Assembly: GCF_005886105.2 (NCBI RefSeq)
Contig: NZ_PNCO02000001.1
Coordinates: forward strand, 2,725,001 to 2,789,000
DNA from: Pseudoalteromonas galatheae
Lineage (GTDB): Bacteria > Pseudomonadota > Gammaproteobacteria > Enterobacterales > Alteromonadaceae
Direction of reading: 5' to 3'
Length of the DNA stretch: 64,000 nt
The position numbers and the translations under genes were made by a program. The first letter of the stretch is position 1; each line of letters opens with the position of its first letter. Positions 45,306 to 55,502 of the stretch are shown here, one piece after another. The notes below the pieces were generated by a model. That model was not told the origin of the DNA. It ran no database searches and worked only from the letters and a program-made list of their open reading frames with translations.

Positions 45306-46148
45306 TTACGGTAACACTGCCAAAGTCACTCTATCACACCCTGCCATATCTTTTATTGTAAGTATATTAATATACGCCATTTCTGCAAAAAACTGTTGGA
45401 TCTTATCTGCTTGCTCAAAGCCATGTTCAAGTAGCAAATATCCCCCCGAGTTCAGGTGTAGCTTGGCCGTCCTGATGATATGAAAAATATCAGCATAGCC
45501 ATTGTCATCCGCAACCAGCGCGCTGAGCGGCTCAAATCTCACATCACCTTCTGACAAGTGATGATCGGCTCTATCAATATAGGGTGGATTACTCACAATC
45601 AAATCAAACTTTTGCTCTGCAATTGCGCTAAACCAATCACTTTGCAAAATCGACACGTTATCGAAGCCCAACTGAGTTTGGTTAGACTTCGCAAGCGCCA
45701 CGGCGTCTGCTGAAGCATCTAGCGCAGTGATCTGCCAAGCGGGATATTCACTCGCCAACGCCAGAGCAATCGCACCTGTACCTGTGCCTAAGTCTAGCAC
45801 CTGAGCGTCATTTGGCATATTGAGTGTTAAAACATGCTCGACCAGAGTTTCAGTATCTGGCCTTGGGATAAGCGTACTGTTGTTGACTTTTAAAGGCAGG
45901 CTCCAGAACTCCCTTTGACCTGTAATGTGTGCCACGGGCTCTCCCGAAACACGGCGTGCGATACATTCTTCGAATCGCTGCAGCTCTATTGCAGAAAGCT
46001 CCGCTTCGGGCCAAGTAAAGAGATAAGTGCGGTTTTTATCGATAACATGGAGCAATAACACTTCGCTATCGAGCTTTGCTGACTCGGAATGTGGTAGCAG
46101 CTCAGAGGTTGCCCAAGTAACGGCTTGGGCAATGTTAAATGTTGACAT
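45306..46148 (-). CDS. prmC: Peptide chain release factor N5-glutamine methyltransferase PrmC
   Basis: 280 residues. It methylates the GGQ glutamine of RF1 and RF2. It has an N-terminal helical domain and a SAM-dependent domain with VLDLGTGTGAIALALA and the substrate motif NPPY at 187-190. Its start overlaps the prfA stop by one base. Confidence 0.97.
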   Translation of the reverse strand: MSTFNIAQAVTWATSELLPHSESAKLDSEVLLLHVIDKNRTYLFTWPEAELSAIELQRFEECIARRVSGEPVAHITGQREFWSLPLKVNNSTLIPRPDTETLVEHVLTLNMPNDAQVLDLGTGTGAIALALASEYPAWQITALDASADAVALAKSNQTQLGFDNVSILQSDWFSAIAEQKFDLIVSNPPYIDRADHHLSEGDVRFEPLSALVADDNGYADIFHIIRTAKLHLNSGGYLLLEHGFEQADKIQQFFAEMAYINILTIKDMAGCDRVTLAVLP

Positions 46149-47236
46149 TAATCGCTTTCGCTCATTGCTGCTAGCAGATCAGCCTGATATTCAATAACCA
46201 GCGGGTCGATAACAGCACCCAACTCACCAGAGATCACTTCATTAAGGCGATAAAGTGTCAGGTTGATACGGTGATCGGTTATACGGCCCTGCGGGAAGTT
46301 GTATGTACGAATGCGCTCAGAGCGGTCACCGCTACCTACTAGATTACGACGTTCAGAAGCTTCTGCTGCCGCACGTTTTTCATCTTCAGCTTGCTGTAAA
46401 CGCGCACTTAGTACAGACAGTGCTTTCGCCCTATTTTTATGTTGTGAACGTTCGTCCTGACATTCAACCACAACGCCTGTCGGCAAGTGAGTGATACGAA
46501 TAGCAGAATCGGTTTTGTTGACGTGCTGACCACCGGCACCTGACGCACGGAAAGTATCCACTTTTAGATCCGATGGATTAATTTCAATGGCTTCTGCCTC
46601 TGGGATCTCTGCCATCACGGCAACCGTACACGCAGAGGTATGAACACGGCCTTGAGATTCGGTTTCAGGAACTCGTTGCACACGGTGAGCGCCGGACTCA
46701 AACTTAAGTTTGCCATAAACTCCATCGCCGCTTATGTTAGCGATCACTTCTTTGTAGCCACCGTGTTCGCCTTCGTTAGCGCTCACGATTTCAACGCGCC
46801 ACTTTTGCGTTTCTGCATAACGGCTATACATACGGAATAAATCACCAGCAAAAATCGCCGCCTCATCACCGCCCGTTCCCGCGCGCACTTCCAAGAATAC
46901 ATTGTTATCATCTTTTGGATCTTTTGGTAGCATCAATACTTGAAGGTCATCTTCAAGCGCAGCAATGGCAGCTTTTGCTTCTTTATACTCTTCCTGTGCC
47001 ATTTCACGCATGTCAGGATCCGAGTCTTTTAGCATTTCTTCAGCAGTTGCAACGTCTTCTTGAGCCTGTTGATAGGCTGTAAACGCTTTAACTACGTCTT
47101 CTAATTCTGAAAACTCTTTTGACAAGGCGCGAAAGCGGTTCTGATCGCTAATCACCTCAGGCGAGCTTAGCATCGCTTGAACTTCTTCATAGCGCTCTAC
47201 TAAGGTTTCTAACTTACGATATACAGACTCTTTCAT
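46148..47236 (-). CDS. prfA: Peptide chain release factor 1
   Basis: 362 residues. It recognises UAA and UAG codons and triggers release of the nascent peptide. The codon-recognition PxT motif is P190-E191-T192, and the catalytic GGQ motif is at 235-237 in [16 protein letters not shown]. It is 7 bases from hemA and is followed by its modifying enzyme prmC. Confidence 0.98.
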   Translation of the reverse strand: MKESVYRKLETLVERYEEVQAMLSSPEVISDQNRFRALSKEFSELEDVVKAFTAYQQAQEDVATAEEMLKDSDPDMREMAQEEYKEAKAAIAALEDDLQVLMLPKDPKDDNNVFLEVRAGTGGDEAAIFAGDLFRMYSRYAETQKWRVEIVSANEGEHGGYKEVIANISGDGVYGKLKFESGAHRVQRVPETESQGRVHTSACTVAVMAEIPEAEAIEINPSDLKVDTFRASGAGGQHVNKTDSAIRITHLPTGVVVECQDERSQHKNRAKALSVLSARLQQAEDEKRAAAEASERRNLVGSGDRSERIRTYNFPQGRITDHRINLTLYRLNEVISGELGAVIDPLVIEYQADLLAAMSESD

Positions 47237-47243
47237 TTACTCG

Positions 47244-48500
47244 TTATTCCTGCTCAATACCTAATGTTTGCTTGAGTTGCGCTAACTTATCTATATCGCC
47301 TTCTTTCGCAGCCTCTTGAATGGCGCGTGTTGGAGCGTGTGTTAGTCGATTACTCAGCTTATTTGCTAATTCAATAATAATTTTATCTGCTTCTTTGCCC
47401 GATTGTAGCTGATTTAGTGCTTTGTCCACGAGCTCATTTTTAATTTCTTGCGCGCTTTGTCGATACTGCCTAATGACATCCACTGAATGCAGCGAACGTT
47501 GCCACTCGGAAAACTCTTGCGTGCGTGTATCAATGATTTGCTGCGCTTCGATGGCCGCTTGTTCACGGCTGGCCAAGTTTTCATTGACTATTGCCTGAAG
47601 GTCATCGACTGAATAAAGATAAGCGGCATCCAACTCTGACACTTGGCTTTCGATATCGCGAGGAACCGCAATATCGATAAATAACATTGGCTTATGACGA
47701 CGCTTTTTAAGCGCTTGTTCGACTACTCCCTTACCTATTATTGGCAAGGTGCTCGCAGTAGAACTGATAACAATGTCTGCGCTTGGCAGCGCATCAGGCA
47801 ACTGCGCCAGAGAAATAACACTACCGCCAACTTCTGTTGCTAGGTTTTGTGCACGCTCAATTGTGCGGTTTGCTACGGTGATTGACTTTGGATTGTGCTG
47901 TGATAAGTGCTTAGCGACTAACTCAATTGTCTCACCAGCACCGATAAGTAACACCTGAGTTTTATCCAATTGACCGTAAATATGCTTTGCCAAATTAACA
48001 GCGGCATACGCCACTGAGACAGCACTTGCACCAATATCAGTTTCGGTACGCACTTGCTTCGCCACCGAAAAAGTTTTTTGGAATAAGCGTTCAAATGTTG
48101 GCTGAATTGCATGGTGCTGTTTGGCTGTACTAAAAGCTTGTTTAATTTGGCCAAGAATTTGTGGCTCACCTAAAACCAATGAATCAAGACCGCAGGCAAC
48201 TCGCATTAAATGGTTCACCGCATCCTGATTCATATGCACATAGACATTTTCTGTTAAGTCTCGTTGCTCTATGTTATGAAAATCTGACAACCAACCGAGT
48301 AGTGCTTGGGGATCAGCAGACTCAAGGCTACAATAGATCTCGGTTCGATTGCAGGTCGACACAATCACAGATTCTTTAAACTGCGAAGAATGTTGGAGTT
48401 GGTGCAATGCTTCTGTAAGCTGTTCTGGAGAAAACGCCACTTTTTCACGTAATTCTACAGACGCGGTTTTGTGATTGATACCAAGTGCGATGATGGTCAT
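47244..48500 (-). CDS. hemA: Glutamyl-tRNA reductase
   Basis: 418 residues. It reduces glutamyl-tRNA to glutamate-1-semialdehyde, the first committed step of haem synthesis by the C5 pathway. The catalytic Cys lies in IVSTCNRTEIY near residue 50, and GLDSLVLGEPQILGQIKQAF is conserved. The NADPH-binding domain has VLLIGAGETIELVAKHL. It starts divergently from lolB with an intergenic gap of about 60 bases to the chosen lolB start. Confidence 0.98.
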   Translation of the reverse strand: MTIIALGINHKTASVELREKVAFSPEQLTEALHQLQHSSQFKESVIVSTCNRTEIYCSLESADPQALLGWLSDFHNIEQRDLTENVYVHMNQDAVNHLMRVACGLDSLVLGEPQILGQIKQAFSTAKQHHAIQPTFERLFQKTFSVAKQVRTETDIGASAVSVAYAAVNLAKHIYGQLDKTQVLLIGAGETIELVAKHLSQHNPKSITVANRTIERAQNLATEVGGSVISLAQLPDALPSADIVISSTASTLPIIGKGVVEQALKKRRHKPMLFIDIAVPRDIESQVSELDAAYLYSVDDLQAIVNENLASREQAAIEAQQIIDTRTQEFSEWQRSLHSVDVIRQYRQSAQEIKNELVDKALNQLQSGKEADKIIIELANKLSNRLTHAPTRAIQEAAKEGDIDKLAQLKQTLGIEQE

Positions 48501-48562
48501 AGATGCCAGTATTGCTCGAGCCCTGCTTTAAAGCTGGCAATTTTACCAAAAATCAATCGAAT

Positions 48563-49168
48563 ATGGAAAGTAAGGAAAGACCTTTGAGACAACTTCATTT
48601 GATTTTACTCATATTTTTATTAATTTTAACCGGTTGTGCGCAACAATTACCTCAGCAAAACGTAGCACAAGACTGGCAATCTAAGCTAAAACATCAAAAG
48701 AATTGGCAAGCGAGAGGTAAACTTGCATTTATTGCCCCAGACAATCGTCAATCAGCTAACTTTAATTGGTATTTAAAAGAAGAGAAACAAAATCTGATTT
48801 TAACCAGCTTTGTTGGCACCCGCATATTCGAACTAGAAGAGTTAGACACGCACTCAGAGCTGACCTTTGAAGACAATGTCCATAAAGGCATGGACAGTAG
48901 CGACTTGGTTAAGCGGTTAAGTGGCCTCTCTCTTCCGGTCAATCAAGCCCCTCAATGGCTAACAGGCTTAGTCGAAGCACCAGCCAGCACACTTGATGAC
49001 CTTGGCAGAATAAGCAATGCACAGTGGCAGAGCCCATCAGGCCGAGTGTGGCAAATCACCTATCAACAATATAAAATGCAAGATGGAATGTGGCTACCTA
49101 GCCGTATGAAACTCTCATCGACCAATATTGAGGTCAAAGTATTAATCACTTCATGGCAGTTTAAATGA
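48563..49168 (+). CDS. lolB: Outer-membrane lipoprotein insertase LolB
   Basis: 201 residues from the ATG at 48563, giving the lipoprotein signal MESKERPLRQLHLILLIFLL followed by ILTGC, with lipid attachment to the Cys of LTGC. The longer in-frame start at 48503 adds 20 residues with no signal character. LolB receives lipoproteins from LolA at the outer membrane. WQARGKLAFIAPDNR is the typical family motif. It overlaps ispE by four bases (ATGA). Confidence 0.93.
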   Translation: MESKERPLRQLHLILLIFLLILTGCAQQLPQQNVAQDWQSKLKHQKNWQARGKLAFIAPDNRQSANFNWYLKEEKQNLILTSFVGTRIFELEELDTHSELTFEDNVHKGMDSSDLVKRLSGLSLPVNQAPQWLTGLVEAPASTLDDLGRISNAQWQSPSGRVWQITYQQYKMQDGMWLPSRMKLSSTNIEVKVLITSWQFK

Positions 49169-50013
49169 AGACATTGACGCTAAGTGCTCCGGCAAAATTA
49201 AATCTTTTTTTGCATATCAATGGCCGTCGAGAAGACGGCTACCATGAACTAGAAACTTTATTTACTTTCTTGGATTTTGGTGATGAATTAGCATTTACGC
49301 TAACCAGTAACCAGCAAGAAATCGTCATTTGTGGTGACACCGCAGGTATTCTACTCGAAGATAACCTCATTTATAAAGCCGCCAAAATTCTTGAGCCCTA
49401 TAAAAAAATTGCGGCTGGTGTCGACATCCACTTAAATAAACAGCTTCCTATGGGTGGAGGTGTTGGTGGTGGTTCATCCGATGCTGCCACGACTTTATTG
49501 GCACTCAATATGCTGTGGCAATGTCAGCTTACTATCCCAGAACTTGCAAAACTCGGTCTCCAACTAGGCGCCGATGTGCCTGTTTTTGTTGAAGGTAAAA
49601 CAGCCGTAGCCCACGGTGTTGGTGAGCAACTTGAGCCCATTGACATCGCTCAAAAATGGTATTTGGTGGTTGCCCCACCCGTTCATGTCAGCACCGCATT
49701 AGTTTTTACTCACCCAGACTTACCACGCAATACACCAAAGCTAAAAAGCGGCTGGAAACTCTCGGATACGGGCAACGACTGTCAAACTCTTGTCAAAAAG
49801 CTTTACCCCGAGGTTGAAAAGACCCTCGCGTGGTTGCTAAAATATGCACCAACCAAAATGACTGGTACTGGAGCTTGTTGTTTCGCGGAGTTTGAAAATC
49901 GTGAGGCAGCGCTGCGTGTGCTCGAAATCCTACCTTCATCTTGGCAGGGCTTTATTGCCCAAAATACAAGTGAGTCAATTTGTCATCGACAATTGCGCGC
50001 TTGGCAAAACTAG
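49165..50013 (+). CDS. ispE: 4-diphosphocytidyl-2-C-methyl-D-erythritol kinase
   Basis: 282 residues. A GHMP kinase of the MEP isoprenoid pathway. The start APAKLNLFLHINGRREDGYH contains a substrate-binding motif, and the ATP-binding loop is PMGGGVGGGSSDAATTL. KMTGTGACCFAEF is motif 3. It is coupled to lolB by an ATGA overlap and lies upstream of prs. Confidence 0.97.
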   Translation: MKTLTLSAPAKLNLFLHINGRREDGYHELETLFTFLDFGDELAFTLTSNQQEIVICGDTAGILLEDNLIYKAAKILEPYKKIAAGVDIHLNKQLPMGGGVGGGSSDAATTLLALNMLWQCQLTIPELAKLGLQLGADVPVFVEGKTAVAHGVGEQLEPIDIAQKWYLVVAPPVHVSTALVFTHPDLPRNTPKLKSGWKLSDTGNDCQTLVKKLYPEVEKTLAWLLKYAPTKMTGTGACCFAEFENREAALRVLEILPSSWQGFIAQNTSESICHRQLRAWQN

Positions 50014-50105
50014 AAGTAAATTGTTTAAGTTAGCTTGTTTTGACTTTTTTATTTCATGGTCATTGCATGTTAGTCCAAAAAATTCAGTGCCTGAGGAACC
50101 CTACC

Positions 50106-51053
50106 GTGCCCGACATGAAGCTCTTCGCTGGTAACGCAACACCTGAGCTAGCTCAAAAAGTTGCAAAACGTTTGTTTATTGAGTTAGGTGATGCCGTTGT
50201 TGGCCGTTTTAGCGACGGTGAAATTAGCGTTCAAATCAACGAAAACGTTCGTGGTTCAGATGTATTCATCATCCAATCAACATGTGCTCCTACAAATGAT
50301 AATTTAATGGAGTTAATCGTCATGGTTGATGCGCTACGTCGTGCATCTGCTGGTCGTATCACAGCCGTTATTCCTTATTTCGGTTACGCACGTCAAGACC
50401 GCCGAGTGCGTTCTGCTCGTGTTCCAATTACTGCTAAAGTTGTTGCAGACTTCCTTTCAAGCGTAGGTGTCGACCGTGTTCTTACCGTTGACCTACACGC
50501 AGAACAAATCCAAGGCTTCTTCGACGTACCTGTTGACAATGTATTCGGTAGCCCAGTGCTAATCGAAGACATGAAAGAGCGTAAGTTCGAAGATGTAGTA
50601 GTAGTTTCACCTGATATCGGTGGTGTGGTTCGTGCTCGTGCGATTGCAAAACTGTTAGATGATAAAGACTTAGCGATCATTGATAAGCGTCGTCCACAGG
50701 CTAACGTTTCTCAAGTTATGCACATCATTGGTGATGTTGCTGGTCGTGACTGTATCATTGTCGATGACATGATAGATACAGGCGGTACTTTATGTAAAGC
50801 AGCCGCAGCACTTAAAGAGCACGGTGCAAAGCGCGTATTCGCTTACGCAACTCACCCAGTACTTTCGGGCAATGCTGCGGAAAATCTACGTAACTCTGTT
50901 ATCGATGAAGTTATTGTGACTGATTCAATTCCACTTTCTGATGAATTGAAAGCGCTTGATAACATCAAAGTATTGACACTTGCGGATATGATGGCTGAAA
51001 CAATCCGCCGTATCAGCAACGAAGAATCAATCTCTGCGATGTTTCAACATTAA
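50106..51053 (+). CDS. prs: Ribose-phosphate pyrophosphokinase
   Basis: 315 residues from a GTG at 50106, preceded by CTGAGGAACC. An ATG 66 bases upstream would add 22 residues that homologues do not have; the resulting product has the same length as E. coli Prs. It makes PRPP from ribose 5-phosphate and ATP for nucleotide, NAD and His synthesis. Motifs are [58 protein letters not shown] and the PRPP loop [11 protein letters not shown]. Confidence 0.97.
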   Translation: MPDMKLFAGNATPELAQKVAKRLFIELGDAVVGRFSDGEISVQINENVRGSDVFIIQSTCAPTNDNLMELIVMVDALRRASAGRITAVIPYFGYARQDRRVRSARVPITAKVVADFLSSVGVDRVLTVDLHAEQIQGFFDVPVDNVFGSPVLIEDMKERKFEDVVVVSPDIGGVVRARAIAKLLDDKDLAIIDKRRPQANVSQVMHIIGDVAGRDCIIVDDMIDTGGTLCKAAAALKEHGAKRVFAYATHPVLSGNAAENLRNSVIDEVIVTDSIPLSDELKALDNIKVLTLADMMAETIRRISNEESISAMFQH

Positions 51054-51075
51054 TCAGCAGCAAAACTGATTAGCC

Positions 51076-51100
51076 AAAAAGCACCTCTGGTGCTTTTTTT
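51076..51100 (+). terminator. prs terminator
   Basis: AAAAAGCACC-tct-GGTGCTTTTTTT, a perfect stem with a run of seven Ts, starting 23 bases past the prs stop codon. Confidence 0.85.
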
Positions 51101-51213
51101 GTTTTATAGGTTTCATTGCAAGTGCGTTAGTGGTATATTGGCGCGCCTTTTTTAGGCAGGGAGCTTGGTCGCGAGCTCTCTGACACATTAACTTAATTAT
51201 TTTGGAGACATCC

Positions 51214-51822
51214 ATGTCTGACTACAAATTTGACGCTGAAGTACGTTCTGACCTAGGTACTGGTGCGAGCCGCCGCCTACGTCGCGCAGATAAAGTTCCT
51301 GCAATCCTATACGGTGCTGGTAAAGATGCGGTTTCACTAACTTTTGATCACAACAAAATTTTGAAAGCGCAAGAAGACGAAGGTTTCTACACTCACATCC
51401 TAACGCTTAACATTGGCGGTGAGTCTGTTGAAGCAATTCTTAAAGATATCCAACGTCACCCGTACAAGCCTAAGATCACTCACTTAGACTTCCAACGCGT
51501 TGATGCTTCTCAAAAGCTTCACACTAAAGTTCCTGTTCACTTCATCAACGAAGAGAAAGCGACTAAAGGTGGTAACACTATCGTTCACCAACTAACTGAA
51601 ATTGAAATCACTTGTCTTCCAGCAAGACTTCCGGAGTTCATTGAAGTTGACGTAGCGACTCTAGCTGTTGGCGAAACTCTACACCTTTCTGACATCAACC
51701 TTCCAGCTGGTGTTGTTTCAGTTGAACTTGCTAAAGGTGCAGATCACGACCAAGCAGTTGTTTCAGTAAACGCTCCTAAAGCAGCTCCTGCTGAAGAGTC
51801 TGCTGAAGACGCAGCTGAGTAA
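51214..51822 (+). CDS. rplY: Ribosomal protein L25, long Ctc form
   Basis: 202 residues from the ATG at 51214, with TTGGAGA upstream. It binds 5S rRNA through its N-terminal domain (about 1-95). The C-terminal beta domain (about 100-190) makes it a general-stress type (Ctc/TL5), twice as long as E. coli L25. It ends in an acidic Ala/Glu-rich tail. pth follows 20 bases later, as in many gammaproteobacteria. Confidence 0.95.
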   Translation: MSDYKFDAEVRSDLGTGASRRLRRADKVPAILYGAGKDAVSLTFDHNKILKAQEDEGFYTHILTLNIGGESVEAILKDIQRHPYKPKITHLDFQRVDASQKLHTKVPVHFINEEKATKGGNTIVHQLTEIEITCLPARLPEFIEVDVATLAVGETLHLSDINLPAGVVSVELAKGADHDQAVVSVNAPKAAPAEESAEDAAE

Positions 51823-51841
51823 TTATTCAGGTGTTAACACC

Positions 51842-52426
51842 TTGAATAATATTCAAATGCTTGTGGGCCTGGCTAATCCAGGCCCCGAATACGCAAACAC
51901 CCGTCATAACGCTGGCGCTTGGTTTATCGAAGAACTAGCCAGAAGATACAACTGCCTCCTAAAACCAGACACTAAGCATCACGGCCTCACAGGCAAAGTG
52001 CTCATCAATAACCAAGAGTTTAAGTTGCTGATCCCTACTACTTATATGAACTTAAGTGGTAAAGCGGTTGCGAGTCTTGCCAATTTTTATAAGATCCCCG
52101 TCGAGAGTATTCTAGTTGCTCACGATGAAATGGATTTAGAACCCGGTATCGCCAAACTCAAAAAAGGCGGTGGTCACGGCGGCCACAATGGCTTAAAAGA
52201 CATTATCGCTAAAATGGCAAATAACAAAGAATTCATGCGATTGCGCGTTGGTATTGGTCACCCAGGACACAGAGACAAAGTCACAGGGTGGGTTCTAGGC
52301 AAAGCACCACAAGCTGATCAAGAAAAAATTGATGCCGCTGTGGATGAAGCAGTTCGATGTATGGAAATACTCGCAAAAGACGGTGTGTTAAAAGCGCAAA
52401 ATCGACTACATTCATTTAAACCGTAA
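51842..52426 (+). CDS. pth: Peptidyl-tRNA hydrolase
   Basis: 194 residues from a TTG at 51842 (an ATG five codons later gives a slightly shorter form). It frees tRNAs from prematurely released peptidyl-tRNA. Motifs are [19 protein letters not shown] with the catalytic His near residue 22, [10 protein letters not shown], and [10 protein letters not shown] with the catalytic Asp near residue 95. [12 protein letters not shown] is a substrate-binding loop. Confidence 0.95.
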   Translation: MNNIQMLVGLANPGPEYANTRHNAGAWFIEELARRYNCLLKPDTKHHGLTGKVLINNQEFKLLIPTTYMNLSGKAVASLANFYKIPVESILVAHDEMDLEPGIAKLKKGGGHGGHNGLKDIIAKMANNKEFMRLRVGIGHPGHRDKVTGWVLGKAPQADQEKIDAAVDEAVRCMEILAKDGVLKAQNRLHSFKP

Positions 52427-52522
52427 CAGTTCACTGCTGCGATTGATTGAGTAATACCTAAGCTTCTCGTTCGCCATGATGCGGGCTTGAGATAATACGG
52501 TAGAAATTTAGGAATAAACACT

Positions 52523-53614
52523 ATGGGTTTTAAATGTGGCATTGTTGGTTTACCTAACGTAGGTAAATCTACTTTATTTAATGCGTTGACTAAAGCGGGC
52601 ATTGAGGCCGCGAACTTTCCTTTTTGTACTATCGAACCGAATACCGGTGTAGTACCAGTACCAGATGCTCGTCTTGACCAGCTAGCTGAAATTGTAAATC
52701 CTCAGCGTACTATCCCAACTTCAATGGAGTTTGTAGATATTGCCGGTTTGGTAAAAGGCGCATCAAAAGGTGAAGGTTTAGGTAACCAGTTTTTGGCAAA
52801 CATCCGTGAAACGGATGCTATCGGTCATGTAGTTCGCTGTTTTGAAAATGAAAATATCGTTCACGTAGCGGGTCAAATCGACCCTGCTGAAGACATTGAT
52901 GTTATTAACACTGAGCTGGTACTTGCAGACATGGATACTGCAGATCGCGCAGTTTTACGTAACGCAAAGAAAGCGAAAGGCGGCGATAAAGACGCGAAAT
53001 TTGAACTGGTTGTACTTGAAAAAGTAAAAGCGCACTTGGACGAAGGTTTAACGCTTCGCTCACTTGAGCTAAATAAAGAAGAAGCTGCAGCAATAAGCTA
53101 CCTAAACTTTTTAACGATCAAGCCAACTATGTACATCGCCAATGTTAACGAAGATGGCTTTGAAAATAACCCATTTCTAGACAAAGTGCGTGAAATTGCG
53201 GCTGCAGAAGACGCGGTTGTGATCCCAGTATGTGCAGCAATTGAGGCTGAACTTTCTGAACTTGAAGACGAAGATAAGAAAGAGTTTATGGATGACTTAG
53301 GCTTAGAAGAGCCGGGCCTGAACCGCGTAATACGTGGTGGCTATGAGTTGTTGAAATTGCAAACTTACTTTACAGCTGGCGTAAAAGAAGTACGAGCATG
53401 GACTATCCCTGTTGGCGCGACAGCACCGCAAGCTGCAGGTAAAATCCACACAGACTTTGAACGTGGTTTTATTCGAGCACAGACTATTGGCTTTGATGAT
53501 TATATCGAGTTCCGTGGTGAATCAGGTGCGAAAGATGCGGGTAAAATGCGTCAAGAAGGTAAAGAATACATCGTAAAAGATGGCGATGTGATGAACTTCT
53601 TATTTAATGTGTAA
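52523..53614 (+). CDS. ychF: Redox-regulated ATPase YchF
   Basis: 363 residues. An Obg-related protein that prefers ATP. Walker A is GLPNVGKST at 9-17. The G4 motif is NVNE (in place of NKxD), which is why it accepts ATP. The switch region is [20 protein letters not shown]. It has a C-terminal TGS domain (about 275-360). The ribosome site GGAATAAA is upstream. It is next to pth, as in E. coli. Confidence 0.97.
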   Translation: MGFKCGIVGLPNVGKSTLFNALTKAGIEAANFPFCTIEPNTGVVPVPDARLDQLAEIVNPQRTIPTSMEFVDIAGLVKGASKGEGLGNQFLANIRETDAIGHVVRCFENENIVHVAGQIDPAEDIDVINTELVLADMDTADRAVLRNAKKAKGGDKDAKFELVVLEKVKAHLDEGLTLRSLELNKEEAAAISYLNFLTIKPTMYIANVNEDGFENNPFLDKVREIAAAEDAVVIPVCAAIEAELSELEDEDKKEFMDDLGLEEPGLNRVIRGGYELLKLQTYFTAGVKEVRAWTIPVGATAPQAAGKIHTDFERGFIRAQTIGFDDYIEFRGESGAKDAGKMRQEGKEYIVKDGDVMNFLFNV

Positions 53615-53640
53615 CCATAGTTACTACACGCTATCGCAAT

Positions 53641-53665
53641 AAAAGGAGCTTCGGCTCCTTTTTAG
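53641..53665 (+). terminator. ychF terminator
   Basis: AAAAGGAGC-ttcg-GCTCCTTTTT, a strong UUCG-capped hairpin with a T run, 26 bases past the ychF stop codon. Confidence 0.85.
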
Positions 53666-53856
53666 TTTTATCAACTCTGCTTTTTAATCAAATAGCGCCT
53701 TTTCTTCAAAGCAAGTTATAGACTCTAAAGGAATAAAAATTCACAGGCATTGTTAAACATTTGCAATTGCCCTGCATGATTTGATATAAAAACAAGCCGT
53801 TTCGCTTAATTTATCTGCAAACAAACTGTGTTAGCAGATTTTTTGCAAAAAAGGTG

Positions 53857-53885
53857 TTGACGGCTTGGGGGCATATACGCATAAT
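53857..53885 (+). promoter_or_regulatory. tRNA-cluster promoter
   Basis: TTGACG at 53857-53862, a 17-base spacer, then CATAAT at 53880-53885. The following bases ACGCCCCGC form a GC-rich discriminator, typical of stable-RNA promoters under stringent control. The first tRNA starts 38 bases later. Confidence 0.75.
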
Positions 53886-53922
53886 ACGCCCCGCATCAGC
53901 GATGATGAGAAGTTAAATAGAT

Positions 53923-53999
53923 GGCTATGTAGCTCAGCTGGTTAGAGCACATCACTCATAATGATGGGGTCCCCTGTTCAAATCAGGGCATAGCCACCA
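53923..53999 (+). tRNA. tRNA-Met (CAT, elongator), copy 1
   Basis: 77 nt with encoded CCA. Acceptor GGCTATG/CATAGCC, anticodon stem CATCA-ctCATaa-TGATG, T arm CCCTG-ttcaaat-CAGGG. The D stem GCTC and the lack of initiator C1 mismatch show the elongator type. First gene of the cluster. Confidence 0.96.
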
Positions 54000-54047
54000 T
54001 ATTTTAACTACTACCAAAACTTATCGTTTTGTTGTTGCAAAAAATGT

Positions 54048-54113
54048 GCAGAAGTAGCGGAATTGGCAGTTGTCTTGATATAGACGCTGGATTTAGGTTC
54101 TAATAACTAATGC
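54048..54113 (+). pseudogene. tRNA-Leu remnant 1 (D-arm insertion, 3' half lost)
   Basis: GCAGAAGTAGCGGAATTGG matches tRNA-Leu(TAG) with two changes. A stretch of about 13 extra bases, then GACGCTGGATTTAGGTTC restores the anticodon arm. The variable arm, T arm and 3' acceptor are replaced by TAATAACTAATGCC. It lies 76 bases before the intact tRNA-Leu copy 1. Confidence 0.8.
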
Positions 54114-54123
54114 CAAAAGATGT

Positions 54124-54208
<85 letters not shown>

Positions 54209-54244
54209 TGTTCTTGATTGGAACTAAAACAATCAAATTTTCGT

Positions 54245-54319
54245 TGGAGTATCGCCAAGCGGTAAGGCAGCGGGTTTTGATCCCGCCATTCCCAGGTTCA
54301 AATCCTGGTACTCCAGCCA
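54245..54319 (+). tRNA. tRNA-Gln (TTG), copy 1
   Basis: 75 nt with CCA. Acceptor TGGAGTA/TACTCCA, anticodon stem GCGGG-ttTTGat-CCCGC, T arm CCAGG-ttcaaat-CCTGG. Confidence 0.96.
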
Positions 54320-54345
54320 TCTCTTTGAGATGTTAGCTACGCTGT

Positions 54346-54428
<83 letters not shown>

Positions 54429-54466
54429 TGTTCTTTTAAATCAGAACTCAAAAGATTTTATTTCGT

Positions 54467-54541
54467 TGGAGTATCGCCAAGCGGTAAGGCAGCGGGTTTT
54501 GATCCCGCCATTCCCAGGTTCAAATCCTGGTACTCCAGCCA
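54467..54541 (+). tRNA. tRNA-Gln (TTG), copy 2
   Basis: 75 nt, identical to copy 1 by eye, with encoded CCA. It is followed after two bases by tRNA-Met copy 2. Confidence 0.95.
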
Positions 54542-54543
54542 AT

Positions 54544-54620
54544 GGCTATGTAGCTCAGCTGGTTAGAGCACATCACTCATAATGATGGGGTCCCCTGTTC
54601 AAATCAGGGCATAGCCACCA
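54544..54620 (+). tRNA. tRNA-Met (CAT, elongator), copy 2
   Basis: 77 nt, identical by eye to copy 1. The repetition of Met followed by a Leu remnant shows that a whole block was duplicated. Confidence 0.95.
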
Positions 54621-54629
54621 TTTACAAAT

Positions 54630-54695
54630 GCGGAAGTTTTGGAATTGGTCGATGTCTTAATATAGACGCTGGATTTAGGTTCTAATAACTAATGC
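54630..54695 (+). pseudogene. tRNA-Leu remnant 2
   Basis: GCGGAAGTTTTGGAATTGG, then an insertion resembling that of remnant 1 (ATGTCTTAATATA), then GACGCTGGATTTAGGTTC and TAATAACTAATGCG. It lies exactly 76 bases before an intact tRNA-Leu, like remnant 1, and 582 bases after it. Confidence 0.8.
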
Positions 54696-54705
54696 GAAAT
54701 GATAT

Positions 54706-54790
<85 letters not shown>

Positions 54791-54826
54791 TGTTCTTGAT
54801 TGGAACTAAAACAATCAAATTTTCGT

Positions 54827-54901
54827 TGGAGTATCGCCAAGCGGTAAGGCAGCGGGTTTTGATCCCGCCATTCCCAGGTTCAAATCCTGGTACTCCAGCC
54901 A
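54827..54901 (+). tRNA. tRNA-Gln (TTG), copy 3
   Basis: 75 nt, intact, 582 bases downstream of copy 1. The spacer between Leu and Gln is also shared (TGTTCTTGATTGGAACTAAA). Confidence 0.95.
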
Positions 54902-54928
54902 TCTCTTTTGAGATGTTAGCTACGCTGT

Positions 54929-55013
<85 letters not shown>

Positions 55014-55039
55014 TGTTCTTTCAAGTAGAACTCAAACTC

Positions 55040-55230
55040 TTGAACTTACCTCTATTGCTGGGTATCGTCTCGACACGAAGTGGAAGCGGTAAGATAGCCT
55101 AACTCAAATCTGGGCTAAATAAGATTTGAACTTACCTCTATTGCTGGGTATCGTCTCGACACGAAGTGGAAGCGGTAAAATAGCCTAACTCAAATCTGGG
55201 CTAAATAAGATTTGAACTTACCTCTATTGC
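55040..55230 (+). repeat. 86-bp tandem repeat, apparently derived from tRNA-Gln
   Basis: Two full units start at 55040 and 55126, and a third, partial one at 55212 leads straight into tRNA-Gln copy 4. Each unit holds TTGCTGGGTATCGTCTCGAC, ACGAAGTGG and AAGCGGTAAGATAGCC. TGG-GTATCG and AAGCGGTAAG match the tRNA-Gln 5' half (TGGAGTATCGCC and AAGCGGTAAGG), separated by an inserted piece. The remaining part, AACTCAAATCTGGGCTAAAT, has no tRNA match. Confidence 0.75.
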
Positions 55231-55305
55231 TGGAGTATCGCCAAGCGGTAAGGCAGCGGGTTTTGATCCCGCCATTCCCAGGTTCAAATCCTGGTACTCC
55301 AGCCA
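55231..55305 (+). tRNA. tRNA-Gln (TTG), copy 4
   Basis: 75 nt, intact with CCA. Its 5' flank is the partial third unit of the 86-bp tandem repeat. Confidence 0.95.
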
Positions 55306-55346
55306 TCTCTTTTTGAGATGTTAGCTATAAATAGAATATCTACTGT

Positions 55347-55431
<85 letters not shown>

Positions 55432-55502
55432 TTTAGTAACAATCTCTTTCCTATCTATTCATTCCTAGCTCATTTTTCTAATGTTACTTTTAAACTTTCT
55501 TC

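Noticed and set aside
50040..50105. Longer prs start at an upstream ATG
   Set aside because: The extra 22 residues are not seen in Prs homologues; GTG at 50106 gives the usual 315 residues with GAGG upstream.
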